NCBI RefSeq assembly: GCF_001995095.2
Contig: NZ_MTSD02000007.1
Location: 78,568-142,567 of the forward strand
Reading direction: 5' to 3'
Origin: Oceanospirillum linum
GTDB lineage: Bacteria; Pseudomonadota; Gammaproteobacteria; Pseudomonadales; Halomonadaceae
DNA: 64,000 nucleotides
The notes under the pieces were generated by a model. That model saw only the letters and a list, made by a program, of their open reading frames with translations, did not search any database and had not been told where the DNA came from. Positions within the stretch are counted from its first letter, which is position 1. The number at the start of each line of letters is the position of its first letter. This document shows, in pieces, positions 55,149-63,909 of this stretch. The translations under genes were made by a program, and so were the position numbers.

Positions 55149-56006
55149 ATGTCAGAACATTTTCAGTGTGAAACAGCGAGTCTTGATCGTCAGGACTATC
55201 GGATTTTCTACCGAATTTACCGTAACTTGCACAACCCTAATGGCCGTAAAATTTTAATGCTGCATGGTGCTGGTGTTGATGGTGCTTTTACCTGGGAGCC
55301 CATGTTGCGCCACTTAAGCCATTGGGGAACGCTTCTGGTTCCTGATCTCAGAGGGATGGGGCAGAGCATCCCCTTGCCAGAGGGGCGGGTCGAGAATGCA
55401 TTTACAGTAGAGCAGGTTGTTTGTGATGTTTCTGCTGTATTGGATTATCTCGGATGGTTTGAGTCTGACTTGGCAGGTTACTCCTTTGGCGGGTTAGTCG
55501 CGATGCTGCTGAAGCAGCAGCGCCCTTCGGCTTTTAGGAAAACCTACCTTCTGGAGCCCGCTCTGTTAGAACGCCCCGACCTTAATGAGATGCGTCAGGT
55601 GCGCGGCAATTATTCTGTAGCGGCTCAGATGATGCGCACTGAAGAGCCGGTAGAGAAAGGCATTACTCATTTTCTGGATCTGATCTCACCAAAGCGATCT
55701 AAGTCGGCCCGTGTGGAGCATGCAACGGTACATCGCCTTAAAAATCGAGTGTTAGGGCTGTCTTATGCTTTGGATGCTGTGACAGATGCTGTGCAGCGTT
55801 TGGAGCGCTCTGTAATTATTCAGGCTCAATCTGATGTCGTCAGCTTTGTCGGGAGTAAGAGCCTGGATTCGATGAAAGCCTGTCACCGGCAGATCGCTGA
55901 GCAGCGGAATGGCTGGTGTTATCATGAAATAGGCGGTACAGATCATTCATTGCCATTTCAGAAACCGTCAAAAATTGCAGAGATTGTTCAGCGGACAATA
56001 GGATAA
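55149..56006 (+). CDS. alpha/beta-hydrolase-fold protein
   Basis: The protein has 285 residues. The oxyanion-hole segment ILMLHGAGVDGAFTWEPML, nucleophile elbow LAGYSFGG (Ser in G-Y-S-F-G) and a late His in GGTDHSLPF mark an active hydrolase. The catalytic acid probably lies around QAQSDVVSF. The substrate is unknown. The start is ATG 55149 with AAGG upstream; the longer frame to 55044 is hydrophobic and unconserved. It lies just before the prp operon, and one PrpR-like operator (56085) falls 80 bases after its stop. Confidence 0.85.
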   Translation: MSEHFQCETASLDRQDYRIFYRIYRNLHNPNGRKILMLHGAGVDGAFTWEPMLRHLSHWGTLLVPDLRGMGQSIPLPEGRVENAFTVEQVVCDVSAVLDYLGWFESDLAGYSFGGLVAMLLKQQRPSAFRKTYLLEPALLERPDLNEMRQVRGNYSVAAQMMRTEEPVEKGITHFLDLISPKRSKSARVEHATVHRLKNRVLGLSYALDAVTDAVQRLERSVIIQAQSDVVSFVGSKSLDSMKACHRQIAEQRNGWCYHEIGGTDHSLPFQKPSKIAEIVQRTIG

Positions 56007-56084
56007 CGAAATACACTGAGTTAACCGATACGGTGGTGTCGACAGCTCGCATCTTTATTGAATTAAAGTTTCACCCACAACTTG

Positions 56085-56096
56085 ATCGTAGACAAT
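56085..56096. promoter_or_regulatory. PrpR-like operator 1
   Basis: ATCGTAGACAAT resembles the palindrome ATTGTCGACAAT found at 56265. It is the most distal of three similar sites before the GntR regulator gene. Confidence 0.4.
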
Positions 56097-56191
56097 TTAT
56101 AGGGCGTGACCGATGGGTTGCGCTTTTTTTATTTCTATAACCTGTTGTTTTTTATAAGTTAAGCTATTTTTTAGATGGCTTGGAATTGCAG

Positions 56192-56203
56192 ATTGTAGAC
56201 AAA
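56192..56203. promoter_or_regulatory. PrpR-like operator 2
   Basis: ATTGTAGACAAA, with palindromic core TTGT-AG-ACAA, differs at two positions from the site at 56265. It lies 107 bases upstream of it by start-to-start count of about 73. Confidence 0.5.
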
Positions 56204-56263
56204 TGCGACTTTTGTTGATGTTGACGCTCATCAAGCAATTGCCTACATTCCCTCCCAACGTTA

Positions 56264-56277
56264 AATTGTCGACAATT
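56264..56277. promoter_or_regulatory. PrpR-like operator 3 (perfect palindrome)
   Basis: AATTGTCGACAATT is a perfect 14-bp palindrome 24 bases before the regulator's ATG, probably overlapping the promoter. ATTGTCGACAAT-type sites are known for GntR-family propionate regulators. Autorepression and control of prpBC-acnD-prpF are expected. Confidence 0.75.
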
Positions 56278-56300
56278 AAATAACAGAAGAACACTTGGCC

Positions 56301-56999
56301 ATGTCAGACGTTCAGTATGCCTATGAAGAGGCTGAAACCCGCACCCTGGCCGATCGGGTGTTTGAGCAGATTCAAACCGCGATTGTGAAAGGTGATATAC
56401 CGCCGGGTAGCAAAATTACAGAGCCGGGCTTAGCTAAAGAGTACGGTATAAGCCGTGGTCCACTCCGTGAGGCGATTCGTCGCTTGGAAGGGCGGCGTTT
56501 AATTAAGCGTATTCCCCATGTGGGAGCCCGGGTTGTTTCCCTCTCCTTTGAAGAGTTGCTGGACATCTATGATGTGCGTGAAGCGATGGAGGGAATGGCG
56601 TGTCGCCTTGCCGCCCGCAACATGACCGCTGAGGAGATTGAAAGCTTACGTGCACTGCTGGCGCGTCATGAAGAAACGTCAGAGCTACAGGAAGGTGTTG
56701 CGTACTATCAGAAAGAAGGTGATCTGGATTTTCATTTCCGAATTGTACTGGGAAGTAAAAATGAGAAGTTGACCGAGCTGTTATGTGGTGAGCTCTATCA
56801 TCTTGTCCGGATGTACCGTTACCAGTTCAGCGCTTCAAGTTCGCGGCCTAAGCGCGCTTTTGAGGAGCACCATCGAATCGTTGATGCCATTGAGCAGCGG
56901 GATGAAGAACTGGCTGAAATGCTCATGCGTCGCCATATCAGTGCGTCGCGTAAAAATGTAGAACAACGTCTGCGTGAATCTCAGGCAGAACAACCCTAA
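56301..56999 (+). CDS. prpR: GntR/FCD-family regulator of the methylcitrate operon
   Basis: This 232-residue regulator has a winged helix at the N-terminus (LADRVFEQIQTAIVKGDIPP, then LAKEYGISRGPLREAIRRLE). A helical FCD effector domain follows (YDVREAMEGMACRLAARNM, DLDFHFRIV and RRHISASRKNVEQRL), with His residues that usually bind a metal. It heads the prp operon, 13 bases before prpB, so it is almost certainly the propionate or methylcitrate-responsive regulator. The gene name follows usage for GntR-type prp regulators, not the sigma-54-type PrpR of E. coli. ATG 56301 was chosen; a TTG at 56295 is also open. Confidence 0.88.
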   Translation: MSDVQYAYEEAETRTLADRVFEQIQTAIVKGDIPPGSKITEPGLAKEYGISRGPLREAIRRLEGRRLIKRIPHVGARVVSLSFEELLDIYDVREAMEGMACRLAARNMTAEEIESLRALLARHEETSELQEGVAYYQKEGDLDFHFRIVLGSKNEKLTELLCGELYHLVRMYRYQFSASSSRPKRAFEEHHRIVDAIEQRDEELAEMLMRRHISASRKNVEQRLRESQAEQP

Positions 57000-57012
57000 G
57001 AAGGAATAAGCC

Positions 57013-57903
57013 ATGACTAAGTTGACTGCGGGTGCCCGTTTCCGTAAAGCGCTGGCTGAAGCGAATCCACTTCAGATTGTCGGTACTACTAACGCGTATC
57101 ATGCCATGATGGCTGAACGGGTAGGCCATAAAGCAATTTACCTTTCTGGTGGTGGTGTTGCTAACCACTCTTACGGTCTGCCTGATCTGGGTATGACATC
57201 GATGAATGACGTGCTGACGGATGTCTCCCGTATTACCAGCGCAGTTGAAACGCCTCTGGTTGTTGATATCGACACTGGTTGGGGTGGTGCATTTAACATT
57301 TCCCGCACCATTAAAGAGATGATTAAAGCAGGTGCTGCTGCGGTACATATTGAAGATCAGATCGCACAGAAGCGCTGCGGACATCGTCCGAATAAAGAGA
57401 TCGTTTCTCTGCAGGAGATGGTTGATCGTGTAAAAGCAGCTGTTGATGCTAAGACAGACGATGATTTCTTTGTGATGGCCCGTACCGATGCATTTCAGAT
57501 GGAAGGTCTGAATGCTGCTGTTGAGCGCGCCCAGGCTTGCTTGGAAGCCGGTGCTGACGGTATTTTCGCTGAAGCAGTTCATACGCTGGATGACTATAAA
57601 GCCTTCTCTGACGGCATTAAAGGCGCACACCTGCTGGCGAACATTACTGAGTTTGGTGCAACACCACTGTTTAATACCGAAGAACTGGCGGCTAATGGCG
57701 CAACAATGGTGCTTTACCCTCTGTCAGCTTTCCGGGCAGCAAATAAAGCCGCATTGAATGTATATGAAGCCTTGCTGCGTGATGGCGACCAAAAAGCGGT
57801 GGTAGATACCATGCAGACCCGTATGGAGCTGTATGATTTTCTGAACTACCACGACTTTGAGCAGAAGCTGGACGCCCTGTTTGCCGAAGGTAAAAATAAG
57901 TAA
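57013..57903 (+). CDS. prpB: 2-methylisocitrate lyase
   Basis: It cleaves 2-methylisocitrate to pyruvate and succinate, the last step of the methylcitrate cycle. The 296-residue protein has the isocitrate-lyase superfamily motif KRCGH (Cys122), the metal site [10 protein letters not shown] and the IEDQ loop. [20 protein letters not shown] is typical of PrpB. It is second in the operon, 13 bases after prpR, with AAGGA ahead of ATG 57013. Confidence 0.96.
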   Translation: MTKLTAGARFRKALAEANPLQIVGTTNAYHAMMAERVGHKAIYLSGGGVANHSYGLPDLGMTSMNDVLTDVSRITSAVETPLVVDIDTGWGGAFNISRTIKEMIKAGAAAVHIEDQIAQKRCGHRPNKEIVSLQEMVDRVKAAVDAKTDDDFFVMARTDAFQMEGLNAAVERAQACLEAGADGIFAEAVHTLDDYKAFSDGIKGAHLLANITEFGATPLFNTEELAANGATMVLYPLSAFRAANKAALNVYEALLRDGDQKAVVDTMQTRMELYDFLNYHDFEQKLDALFAEGKNK

Positions 57904-58012
57904 TCTTATTTTAGACGCTGTGGCTGCCTGGTAGGTGGCCGCAACAGATAATGACTCCCAACGACTTACAATAAAAATCGGACTCTCTGAGCGATTGCAA
58001 AGGAGCTATAGA

Positions 58013-59140
58013 ATGGTAGATAAGAAATTAGCTGGTGCAGGCCTGCGTGGCCAGTCGGCAGGTGAAACGGCGCTGTGTACTGTCGGGAAAACCGGCGCAG
58101 GTCTGACCTATCGTGGTTACGATATGAAGGAGCTGGCAGAAAAAGCCCAGTTCGAGGAAGTATCCTACCTGTTAGCGTATGGCAAGCTACCTAACCAGTC
58201 AGAGCTTGACGCCTATAAAGCCAAACTGAAGAACCTGCGCGCACTGCCTGAGCCTCTGAAAGTTGTTCTGGAACAGATCCCTGCGGATGCACACCCAATG
58301 GATGTGATGCGTACCGGTGTCTCTATGCTGGGTAACCTGGAAACAGAGAATGATTTCTCTGAGCAGACTGATCATATCGACCGTATGATGGCAGCGTTCC
58401 CGGGTATCATTAACTACTGGTATAACTTTACGCATAACGATAAACGCATCAATGTCGAAACTGATGCAGACTCCATTGCAGAGCAGTTCCTGTGGACACT
58501 ACACGACAAAAAACCTGACCCGCTGCACGTTAAAGTGATGCATGCATCTTTGATTCTTTATGCTGAGCATGAATTTAACGCATCGACGTTTACTGCACGT
58601 GTCTGTGCTTCTACGCTGTCGGATATTCACAGCTGTGTGACAGCAGCGATCGGTTCTTTGCGTGGTCCTCTGCATGGCGGTGCCAATGAAGCTGCAATGG
58701 ACATGATTGAGCAGTGGAAGTCTGCGGACGAAGCTGAAGAAGCGATCATGGGTATGCTAGCGCGTAAAGATAAGATTATGGGTTTTGGTCACGCGATCTA
58801 CCGCGAATCGGACCCACGTAATGCGATCATTAAAGAGTGGTCTAAGAAACTGTCTGAAGCGGTAGGTGATACACATTTGTATGCTGTTTCTGAGCGTGTT
58901 GAAGCGGTTATGTGGCGCGAGAAGAAACTCTTCTGTAATGCTGATTTCTTCCATGCATCTGCTTATCACTTTATGGGTATTCCCACTAAGCTGTTTACAC
59001 CGATCTTTGTATGCTCCCGTGCATCCGGCTGGACAGCTCACGTAATGGAGCAACGTGCGAATAACCGTATTATTCGTCCAAGTGCAGATTATACCGGCCC
59101 GGAATCGGCTGAGTGGGTTGATATCAAAGACCGGGCTTAA
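58013..59140 (+). CDS. prpC: 2-methylcitrate synthase
   Basis: It condenses propionyl-CoA with oxaloacetate to 2-methylcitrate. This 375-residue citrate-synthase-family enzyme has the catalytic His residues in SLRGPLHGGANEAAM and IMGFGHAIYRESDPR, and the Asp region near FFHASAYHFMGIP. The short form, without the N-terminal domain of GltA, is typical of PrpC. The start is ATG 58013 with AAAGGAG upstream; a longer frame from 57935 lacks a ribosome site. It lies 109 bases after prpB. Confidence 0.95.
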   Translation: MVDKKLAGAGLRGQSAGETALCTVGKTGAGLTYRGYDMKELAEKAQFEEVSYLLAYGKLPNQSELDAYKAKLKNLRALPEPLKVVLEQIPADAHPMDVMRTGVSMLGNLETENDFSEQTDHIDRMMAAFPGIINYWYNFTHNDKRINVETDADSIAEQFLWTLHDKKPDPLHVKVMHASLILYAEHEFNASTFTARVCASTLSDIHSCVTAAIGSLRGPLHGGANEAAMDMIEQWKSADEAEEAIMGMLARKDKIMGFGHAIYRESDPRNAIIKEWSKKLSEAVGDTHLYAVSERVEAVMWREKKLFCNADFFHASAYHFMGIPTKLFTPIFVCSRASGWTAHVMEQRANNRIIRPSADYTGPESAEWVDIKDRA

Positions 59141-59163
59141 TTGGCTTGTCTGACCAGAAATTT

Positions 59164-59214
59164 GGCGGGGCTGGACGATACTTGCCTCTAATGCCTTTGC
59201 CCCCGCCTTTTTTA
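59164..59214 (+). terminator. hairpin/terminator between prpC and acnD
   Basis: GGCGGGG pairs with CCCCGCC across a 30-base loop and is followed by six Ts. A second hairpin, GGCTATCGG/CCGATAGCC, follows at 59219-59241. Partial termination here would lower acnD relative to prpBC. Confidence 0.6.
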
Positions 59215-59357
59215 TTCCGGCTATCGGGTGCACCGATAGCCCTTAGCTAAGTTGTTCCTTTAGCTCAGATTGATAAGAAGGTCCGCGTCTTGTGACCTTC
59301 TTTGTCAGTCCCTCAACACCCTGTTTGGGCAAATCCTATTTCGAGTGGATTTCTGAC

Positions 59358-61967
59358 ATGAATACTCAATACCGTAAAACTCTTGCTGGCACTTCGCTGG
59401 ATTATTTTGACACCCGTGAAGCGGTTGATACGATCAAGCCGGGCGCTTATGCGGGGCTGCCATATACATCACGTATTCTTGCTGAGCAGCTGGTGCGTCG
59501 CTGCGAGCCTGAAAAACTGACCGCCTCTCTGACGCAACTGATAGACCGGAAGCGTGACCTGGACTTTCCATGGTACCCGGCTCGGGTGGTTTGTCATGAT
59601 ATTCTGGGGCAGACCGCTCTGGTGGATCTGGCGGGTTTGCGCGATGCCATTGCTGAAAAAGGCGGTGACCCGGCTAAAGTAAATCCGGTTGTACCAACCC
59701 AGTTGATTGTGGACCATTCACTGGCTGTAGAAGCCGCGGGTTTTGATCCGGATGCCTTCGAAAAAAACCGCGCCATTGAAGATCGTCGTAATGAAGATCG
59801 CTTCCACTTTATCGAGTGGACTAAAACTGCGTTCGAAAATGTTGATGTGATTCCTGCCGGTAACGGCATTATGCACCAAATCAACCTGGAGAAAATGTCT
59901 CCGGTTGTTCAGGCTCGTGATGGCGTTGCTTATCCTGATACCTGCGTTGGTACTGATTCTCATACACCACATGTTGATGCGCTGGGTGTGATCTCTGTAG
60001 GTGTTGGTGGTCTGGAAGCAGAAACGGTTATGCTGGGCCACCCATCAATGATGCGTCTGCCGGATATCGTAGGTGTAAAACTGACCGGTAAACGTCAACC
60101 GGGTATTACGGCAACAGATATCGTGCTGGCGCTGACCGAGTTCCTGCGCGCCGAGCGTGTTGTTGGTGCTTATCTGGAGTTCTTTGGTGAAGGGGCTGAT
60201 AGCCTGACTGTTGGTGATCGTGCCACTATCTCCAATATGACGCCTGAGTTTGGTGCTACGGCGGCAATGTTCTATATCGATGAGCAAACCATCGATTATC
60301 TTAAGCTGACTGGTCGTGAACCTGAGCAGGTTGCTCTGGTGGAGCAGTATGCAAAAGAAACCGGTCTGTGGGCAGAAGACCTGGTAACTGCTGACTATGA
60401 GCGTGTTCTGGAATTTGATCTGTCTTCAGTTGTGCGCAATATGGCAGGCCCCTCTAACCCGCATCGACGTCTGCCAACAACAGCACTGTCTGAGCGTGGT
60501 ATCTCTGATGAGTCTAAGCTGGCTGAAGCCAAGCAACAGGAAGCCGATGGCCTGATGCCGGATGGTGCCGTCATTATTGCGGCAATCACCTCCTGCACTA
60601 ACACGTCCAATCCGCGTAATGTTGTTGCCGCCGGCCTGGTGGCGAAAAAAGCCAACGAACTTGGCCTCGTGCGTAAACCTTGGGTTAAATCTTCATTCGC
60701 TCCAGGCTCTAAAGTGGCGCGCCTGTATCTGGAAGAGTCTGGCTTGTTGCCTGAACTTGAAAAGCTGGGCTTTGGCATTGTTGCATACGCCTGTACAACC
60801 TGTAACGGTATGTCAGGTGCACTGGACCCAGAGATTCAGAAAGAGATCATCGATCGTGATCTGTACTCTACTGCAGTATTGTCCGGTAACCGTAATTTTG
60901 ACGGACGTATTCACCCGTATGCTAAGCAGGCATTCCTGGCATCACCACCGTTAGTCGTCGCTTATGCTATTGCCGGTACGATTCGCTTCGATATCGAAAA
61001 AGATGTTCTTGCCGTGGTTGATGGTAAAGAAATAACGCTGAAGGATTTGTGGCCATCAGATGAAGAGATCGATGCTATCGTAGCATCTGCTGTTAAGCCT
61101 GAGCAGTTCAAGCAGGTTTATATTCCGATGTTTGATCTGGGTGACAAAGAGCAGGCCGAAAGCCCGTTGTATGACTGGCGTGAAATGTCTACTTATATCC
61201 GACGCCCTCCATACTGGGAAGGTGCTTTGGCTGGTGAACGTACACTGACCGATATGCGTCCTCTGGCGATTCTGCCGGACAACATCACCACGGATCACCT
61301 GTCGCCATCCAATGCAATCCTGCTGGATAGTGCCGCTGGTGAATACCTGGACAAAATGGGTCTGCCGGAAGAAGACTTTAACTCTTACGCAACCCACCGT
61401 GGTGATCACCTGACAGCACAGCGTGCAACATTGGCGAATCCGAAGCTGATGAATGAAATGTGCCGTGATGCTAATGGTGAAGTCATTCAGGGGTCTCTGG
61501 CCCGTGTTGAACCTGAAGGACAGCAGATGCGCATGTGGGAAGCGATAGAGACCTACATGAACCGCAAACAGAATCTGATTGTAGTCGCTGGTGCTGATTA
61601 TGGTCAGGGCTCTTCCCGTGACTGGGCGGCGAAAGGCGTACGTCTGGCTGGTGTAGAGGTGATTGTAGCGGAAGGCTTCGAGCGTATTCACCGCACGAAC
61701 CTCATCGGTATGGGCGTGCTGCCGGTACAATTCCAGGAGGGTACTACCCGCCTGACACTGGAGCTGGATGGAACAGAAACCTACTCCATCAAAGGCGATC
61801 TGTCACCACGCAGTGAGCTGGTTCTTGAGATCAAACGCCGGAACGGAGAGCAGGTTAATGTACCTGTAATCTGTCGTCTTGACACCGAAGCAGAAGTGGC
61901 CGTTTATAAAGCCGGTGGTGTTCTGCAGAAGTTCGCTAAGGACTTCCTGGAATCAGAAGTCGCTTAA
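59358..61967 (+). CDS. acnD: Fe/S-dependent 2-methylcitrate dehydratase AcnD
   Basis: This aconitase-superfamily enzyme of 869 residues dehydrates 2-methylcitrate to trans-2-methylaconitate, replacing PrpD. The three [4Fe-4S] ligands are Cys413 (ITSCTNTSNP), Cys479 and Cys482 (YACTTCNGMSG). The substrate region shows VGTDSHTPHVDALGV and AGADYGQGSSRDWAAKG in the C-terminal swivel domain. AcnD requires PrpF, encoded next. The start is ATG 59358 (MNTQYRKTLAGTSLDYFDTR); the upstream open frame from 59292 is unconserved. Confidence 0.95.
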   Translation: MNTQYRKTLAGTSLDYFDTREAVDTIKPGAYAGLPYTSRILAEQLVRRCEPEKLTASLTQLIDRKRDLDFPWYPARVVCHDILGQTALVDLAGLRDAIAEKGGDPAKVNPVVPTQLIVDHSLAVEAAGFDPDAFEKNRAIEDRRNEDRFHFIEWTKTAFENVDVIPAGNGIMHQINLEKMSPVVQARDGVAYPDTCVGTDSHTPHVDALGVISVGVGGLEAETVMLGHPSMMRLPDIVGVKLTGKRQPGITATDIVLALTEFLRAERVVGAYLEFFGEGADSLTVGDRATISNMTPEFGATAAMFYIDEQTIDYLKLTGREPEQVALVEQYAKETGLWAEDLVTADYERVLEFDLSSVVRNMAGPSNPHRRLPTTALSERGISDESKLAEAKQQEADGLMPDGAVIIAAITSCTNTSNPRNVVAAGLVAKKANELGLVRKPWVKSSFAPGSKVARLYLEESGLLPELEKLGFGIVAYACTTCNGMSGALDPEIQKEIIDRDLYSTAVLSGNRNFDGRIHPYAKQAFLASPPLVVAYAIAGTIRFDIEKDVLAVVDGKEITLKDLWPSDEEIDAIVASAVKPEQFKQVYIPMFDLGDKEQAESPLYDWREMSTYIRRPPYWEGALAGERTLTDMRPLAILPDNITTDHLSPSNAILLDSAAGEYLDKMGLPEEDFNSYATHRGDHLTAQRATLANPKLMNEMCRDANGEVIQGSLARVEPEGQQMRMWEAIETYMNRKQNLIVVAGADYGQGSSRDWAAKGVRLAGVEVIVAEGFERIHRTNLIGMGVLPVQFQEGTTRLTLELDGTETYSIKGDLSPRSELVLEIKRRNGEQVNVPVICRLDTEAEVAVYKAGGVLQKFAKDFLESEVA

Positions 61968-61982
61968 GAGGCTGATTCCGTT

Positions 61983-62006
61983 AAGCGCCCACTTCGGTGG
62001 GCGTTT
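61983..62006 (+). terminator. hairpin after acnD
   Basis: CGCCCAC, TTCG and GTGGGCG followed by TTTATCG form a stable UUCG hairpin 15 bases after acnD. With a short T-run it may be leaky and allow prpF transcription. Confidence 0.65.
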
Positions 62007-62038
62007 ATCGTTTTGCGGTAAATGCGGTTACGTAGTGC

Positions 62039-62086
62039 TGACAAGTAACAGCGGTGACAAGTAATAGCGATGGCAAGCATTCGCTG
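62039..62086 (+). repeat. 16-bp tandem repeats between acnD and prpF
   Basis: TGACAAGTAACAGCGG (62039-62054), TGACAAGTAATAGCGA (62055-62070) and a diverged TGGCAAGCATTCGCTG (62071-62086) lie head to tail in the 173-base gap. No function is evident. Confidence 0.65.
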
Positions 62087-62140
62087 TCGATCAACAGTTA
62101 ATCAGGTATTACCTGTATATAAAGAAGTGGGGCAATAAAG

Positions 62141-63322
62141 ATGGCCAGTGTTCCTCAGATTAAAATTCCTGCAACCTATATCCGTGGCGGTACCAGTAAA
62201 GGTGTTTTCTTCCGTCGCCAGGATCTCCCCGCAGCAGCTCAGGAGCCGGGTGAAGCGCGTGATAAAATTCTGCAGCGTGTCATCGGCAGCCCTGACCCCT
62301 ACGGCCAGCAGATTGATGGCATGGGTGGGGCAACCTCCAGTACCTCAAAAACGGTTATTCTGGATAAAAGTACTCAGCCTGACCACGATGTGGATTACCT
62401 TTTTGGTCAGGTGGCAATTGATAAGGCCTTTGTCGACTGGTCCGGTAACTGCGGTAATCTGACGGCAGCGGTAGGCGCCTTTGCGATTGCTGGTGGTTTG
62501 GTCGATGCGAGCCGTATTCCTGAGAACGGCACCTGTACGGTTCGTATCTGGCAGAAGAATATTCAGAAGACCATCATAGCTCATGTACCCGTTACGAATG
62601 GTGAGGTGCAGGAAACTGGCGATTTTGAGCTGGATGGAGTTACTTTCCCTGCTGCGGAAGTTGTGGTTGAGTTTATGGACCCGGCTGATGGTGAAGGGTC
62701 TATGTTCCCGACAGGCAATCTGGTCGATGATCTGGAGGTACCCGGTATCGGTACTTTCAAGGCAACTATGATTAGTGCAGGTATTCCGACAATCTTTCTG
62801 AATGCGGAAGAGATAGGTTACAAGGGAACAGAGTTACAAAAAGATATTAATGGTAATGCTGAAGCCTTGGCCCGTTTTGAGATGATCCGTGCCCATGGCG
62901 CAGTCAAAATGGGCTTGATCAAAGATGTCTCAGAAGCTGCAGCCCGTCAGCATACGCCAAAAGTAGCTTTTGTAACCCCGGCAACAGACTATACGGCATC
63001 CAGTGGGAAAGAGATTAAAGCCTCTGATATTGATGTCTGCGTACGTGCTCTGTCGATGGGTAAGCTACACCATGCCATGATGGGTACCGCATCAGTGGCT
63101 ATCGCAACTGCGGCAGCTGTTCCGGGTACGGTTGTAAACCTGGCTGCCGGTGGCGGTGATCGTGAAGCGGTTACCTTTGGTCATCCATCCGGAACATTGC
63201 GGGTTGGTGCAGCAGCGGAGCAGTTGGCGAATGGCGACTGGCGCGCTAAAAAAGCCGTCATGAGCCGTAGTGCCCGAGTCTTAATGGAAGGTTTTGTCCG
63301 TATTCCGGGTGATACATTCTAA
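62141..63322 (+). CDS. prpF: 2-methylaconitate cis-trans isomerase
   Basis: It isomerises trans- to cis-2-methylaconitate so the AcnD route can proceed. The 393-residue protein of the PrpF/diaminopimelate-epimerase-like fold shows IKIPATYIRGGTSKGVFFRR, the signature start with its catalytic Lys. GMGGATSSTSKTVIL, WSGNCGNLTAAVGAFA and MGKLHHAMMGTASVAIATAA follow. It is last in prpR-B-C-acnD-F, after a hairpin and tandem repeats. AAAG lies ahead of the ATG. Confidence 0.96.
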   Translation: MASVPQIKIPATYIRGGTSKGVFFRRQDLPAAAQEPGEARDKILQRVIGSPDPYGQQIDGMGGATSSTSKTVILDKSTQPDHDVDYLFGQVAIDKAFVDWSGNCGNLTAAVGAFAIAGGLVDASRIPENGTCTVRIWQKNIQKTIIAHVPVTNGEVQETGDFELDGVTFPAAEVVVEFMDPADGEGSMFPTGNLVDDLEVPGIGTFKATMISAGIPTIFLNAEEIGYKGTELQKDINGNAEALARFEMIRAHGAVKMGLIKDVSEAAARQHTPKVAFVTPATDYTASSGKEIKASDIDVCVRALSMGKLHHAMMGTASVAIATAAAVPGTVVNLAAGGGDREAVTFGHPSGTLRVGAAAEQLANGDWRAKKAVMSRSARVLMEGFVRIPGDTF

Positions 63323-63354
63323 CGAGGCATCGCGCTGCCTCAATGATGCATTGT

Positions 63355-63391
63355 AAACCCTGCCCTTTGATCAGGAGGGGCGGGGTTTTCA
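63355..63391 (+). terminator. prp operon terminator
   Basis: AAACCCTGCCC pairs with GGGCGGGGTTT (one bulge), followed by TTTC, 33 bases after prpF. A smaller GAGGC/GCCTC hairpin precedes it at 63323-63340. Confidence 0.75.
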
Positions 63392-63444
63392 GTTTCTGGG
63401 TTTAAGCCCGTTTTATTAATTTGTAATTAATTTACAAAAGGGGG

Positions 63445-63472
63445 TTGTGCTGCCCCGTTTTGTGCGTATAAT
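63445..63472 (+). promoter_or_regulatory. rRNA operon promoter P1 (candidate)
   Basis: TTGTGC (63445-63450), a 16-base spacer and a perfect TATAAT (63467-63472) lie about 440 bases before 16S rRNA. It is the distal of two tandem promoters. Confidence 0.6.
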
Positions 63473-63594
63473 TCGCCCTCGTTGTCACGGAGCAAGTCTC
63501 CCGGCAACGGTTAACTCCTTGTTTTATTTGCTCTTTTTCTGGCTAAGCTGGTTGGTTGAGTTTAGAAAGAAAGCAAAAAGTTTTAAACAAAGTG

Positions 63595-63622
63595 TTGACA
63601 TTGAGGATTGCCTCTGTATAAT
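63595..63622 (+). promoter_or_regulatory. rRNA operon promoter P2
   Basis: Perfect TTGACA (63595-63600) and perfect TATAAT (63617-63622) are separated by 16 bases. An A/T-rich UP-element-like tract (AAAGAAAGCAAAAAG) lies just upstream and a GC-containing discriminator follows. It is typical of rRNA promoters under growth-rate control. Confidence 0.9.
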
Positions 63623-63675
63623 ACGCAGCCTCAGTTAAGCAAGTCGATTCGCTTCGGGCGCTTCTTTCTTAACAA

Positions 63676-63690
63676 GCTCTTTAAAAATTC
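63676..63690 (+). promoter_or_regulatory. rRNA leader boxA antitermination site
   Basis: AAGCTCTTTAAAAATT closely follows the boxA consensus TGCTCTTTAACAA in the leader RNA. It would recruit the NusB/NusE antitermination complex. About 220 bases of leader follow before 16S. Confidence 0.75.
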
Positions 63691-63909
63691 AGTCAGATAA
63701 TTCGTGTGGGCGCTTGCCGGGATGATCTTGGAAAAGTCACAAGATTATCAAGGTAAGCTAACAATACTCGAATCAATTCAGTGAGTGTTCATGTTTAAGC
63801 TTCGGCTTTGATAGGAATGTTCACATTGCGTTTAAGTTTGTCAGTTTTGTCTTGAGCAAAGTTTAGATTGTGGTTGAATCCTCGGATTCGATACACAGTC
63901 AACCTTATT

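Noticed and set aside
59292..59357. Upstream start for acnD at 59292
   Set aside because: The extra 22 residues are unconserved and the alignment-type start MNTQYRKTL follows; ATG 59358 is better.
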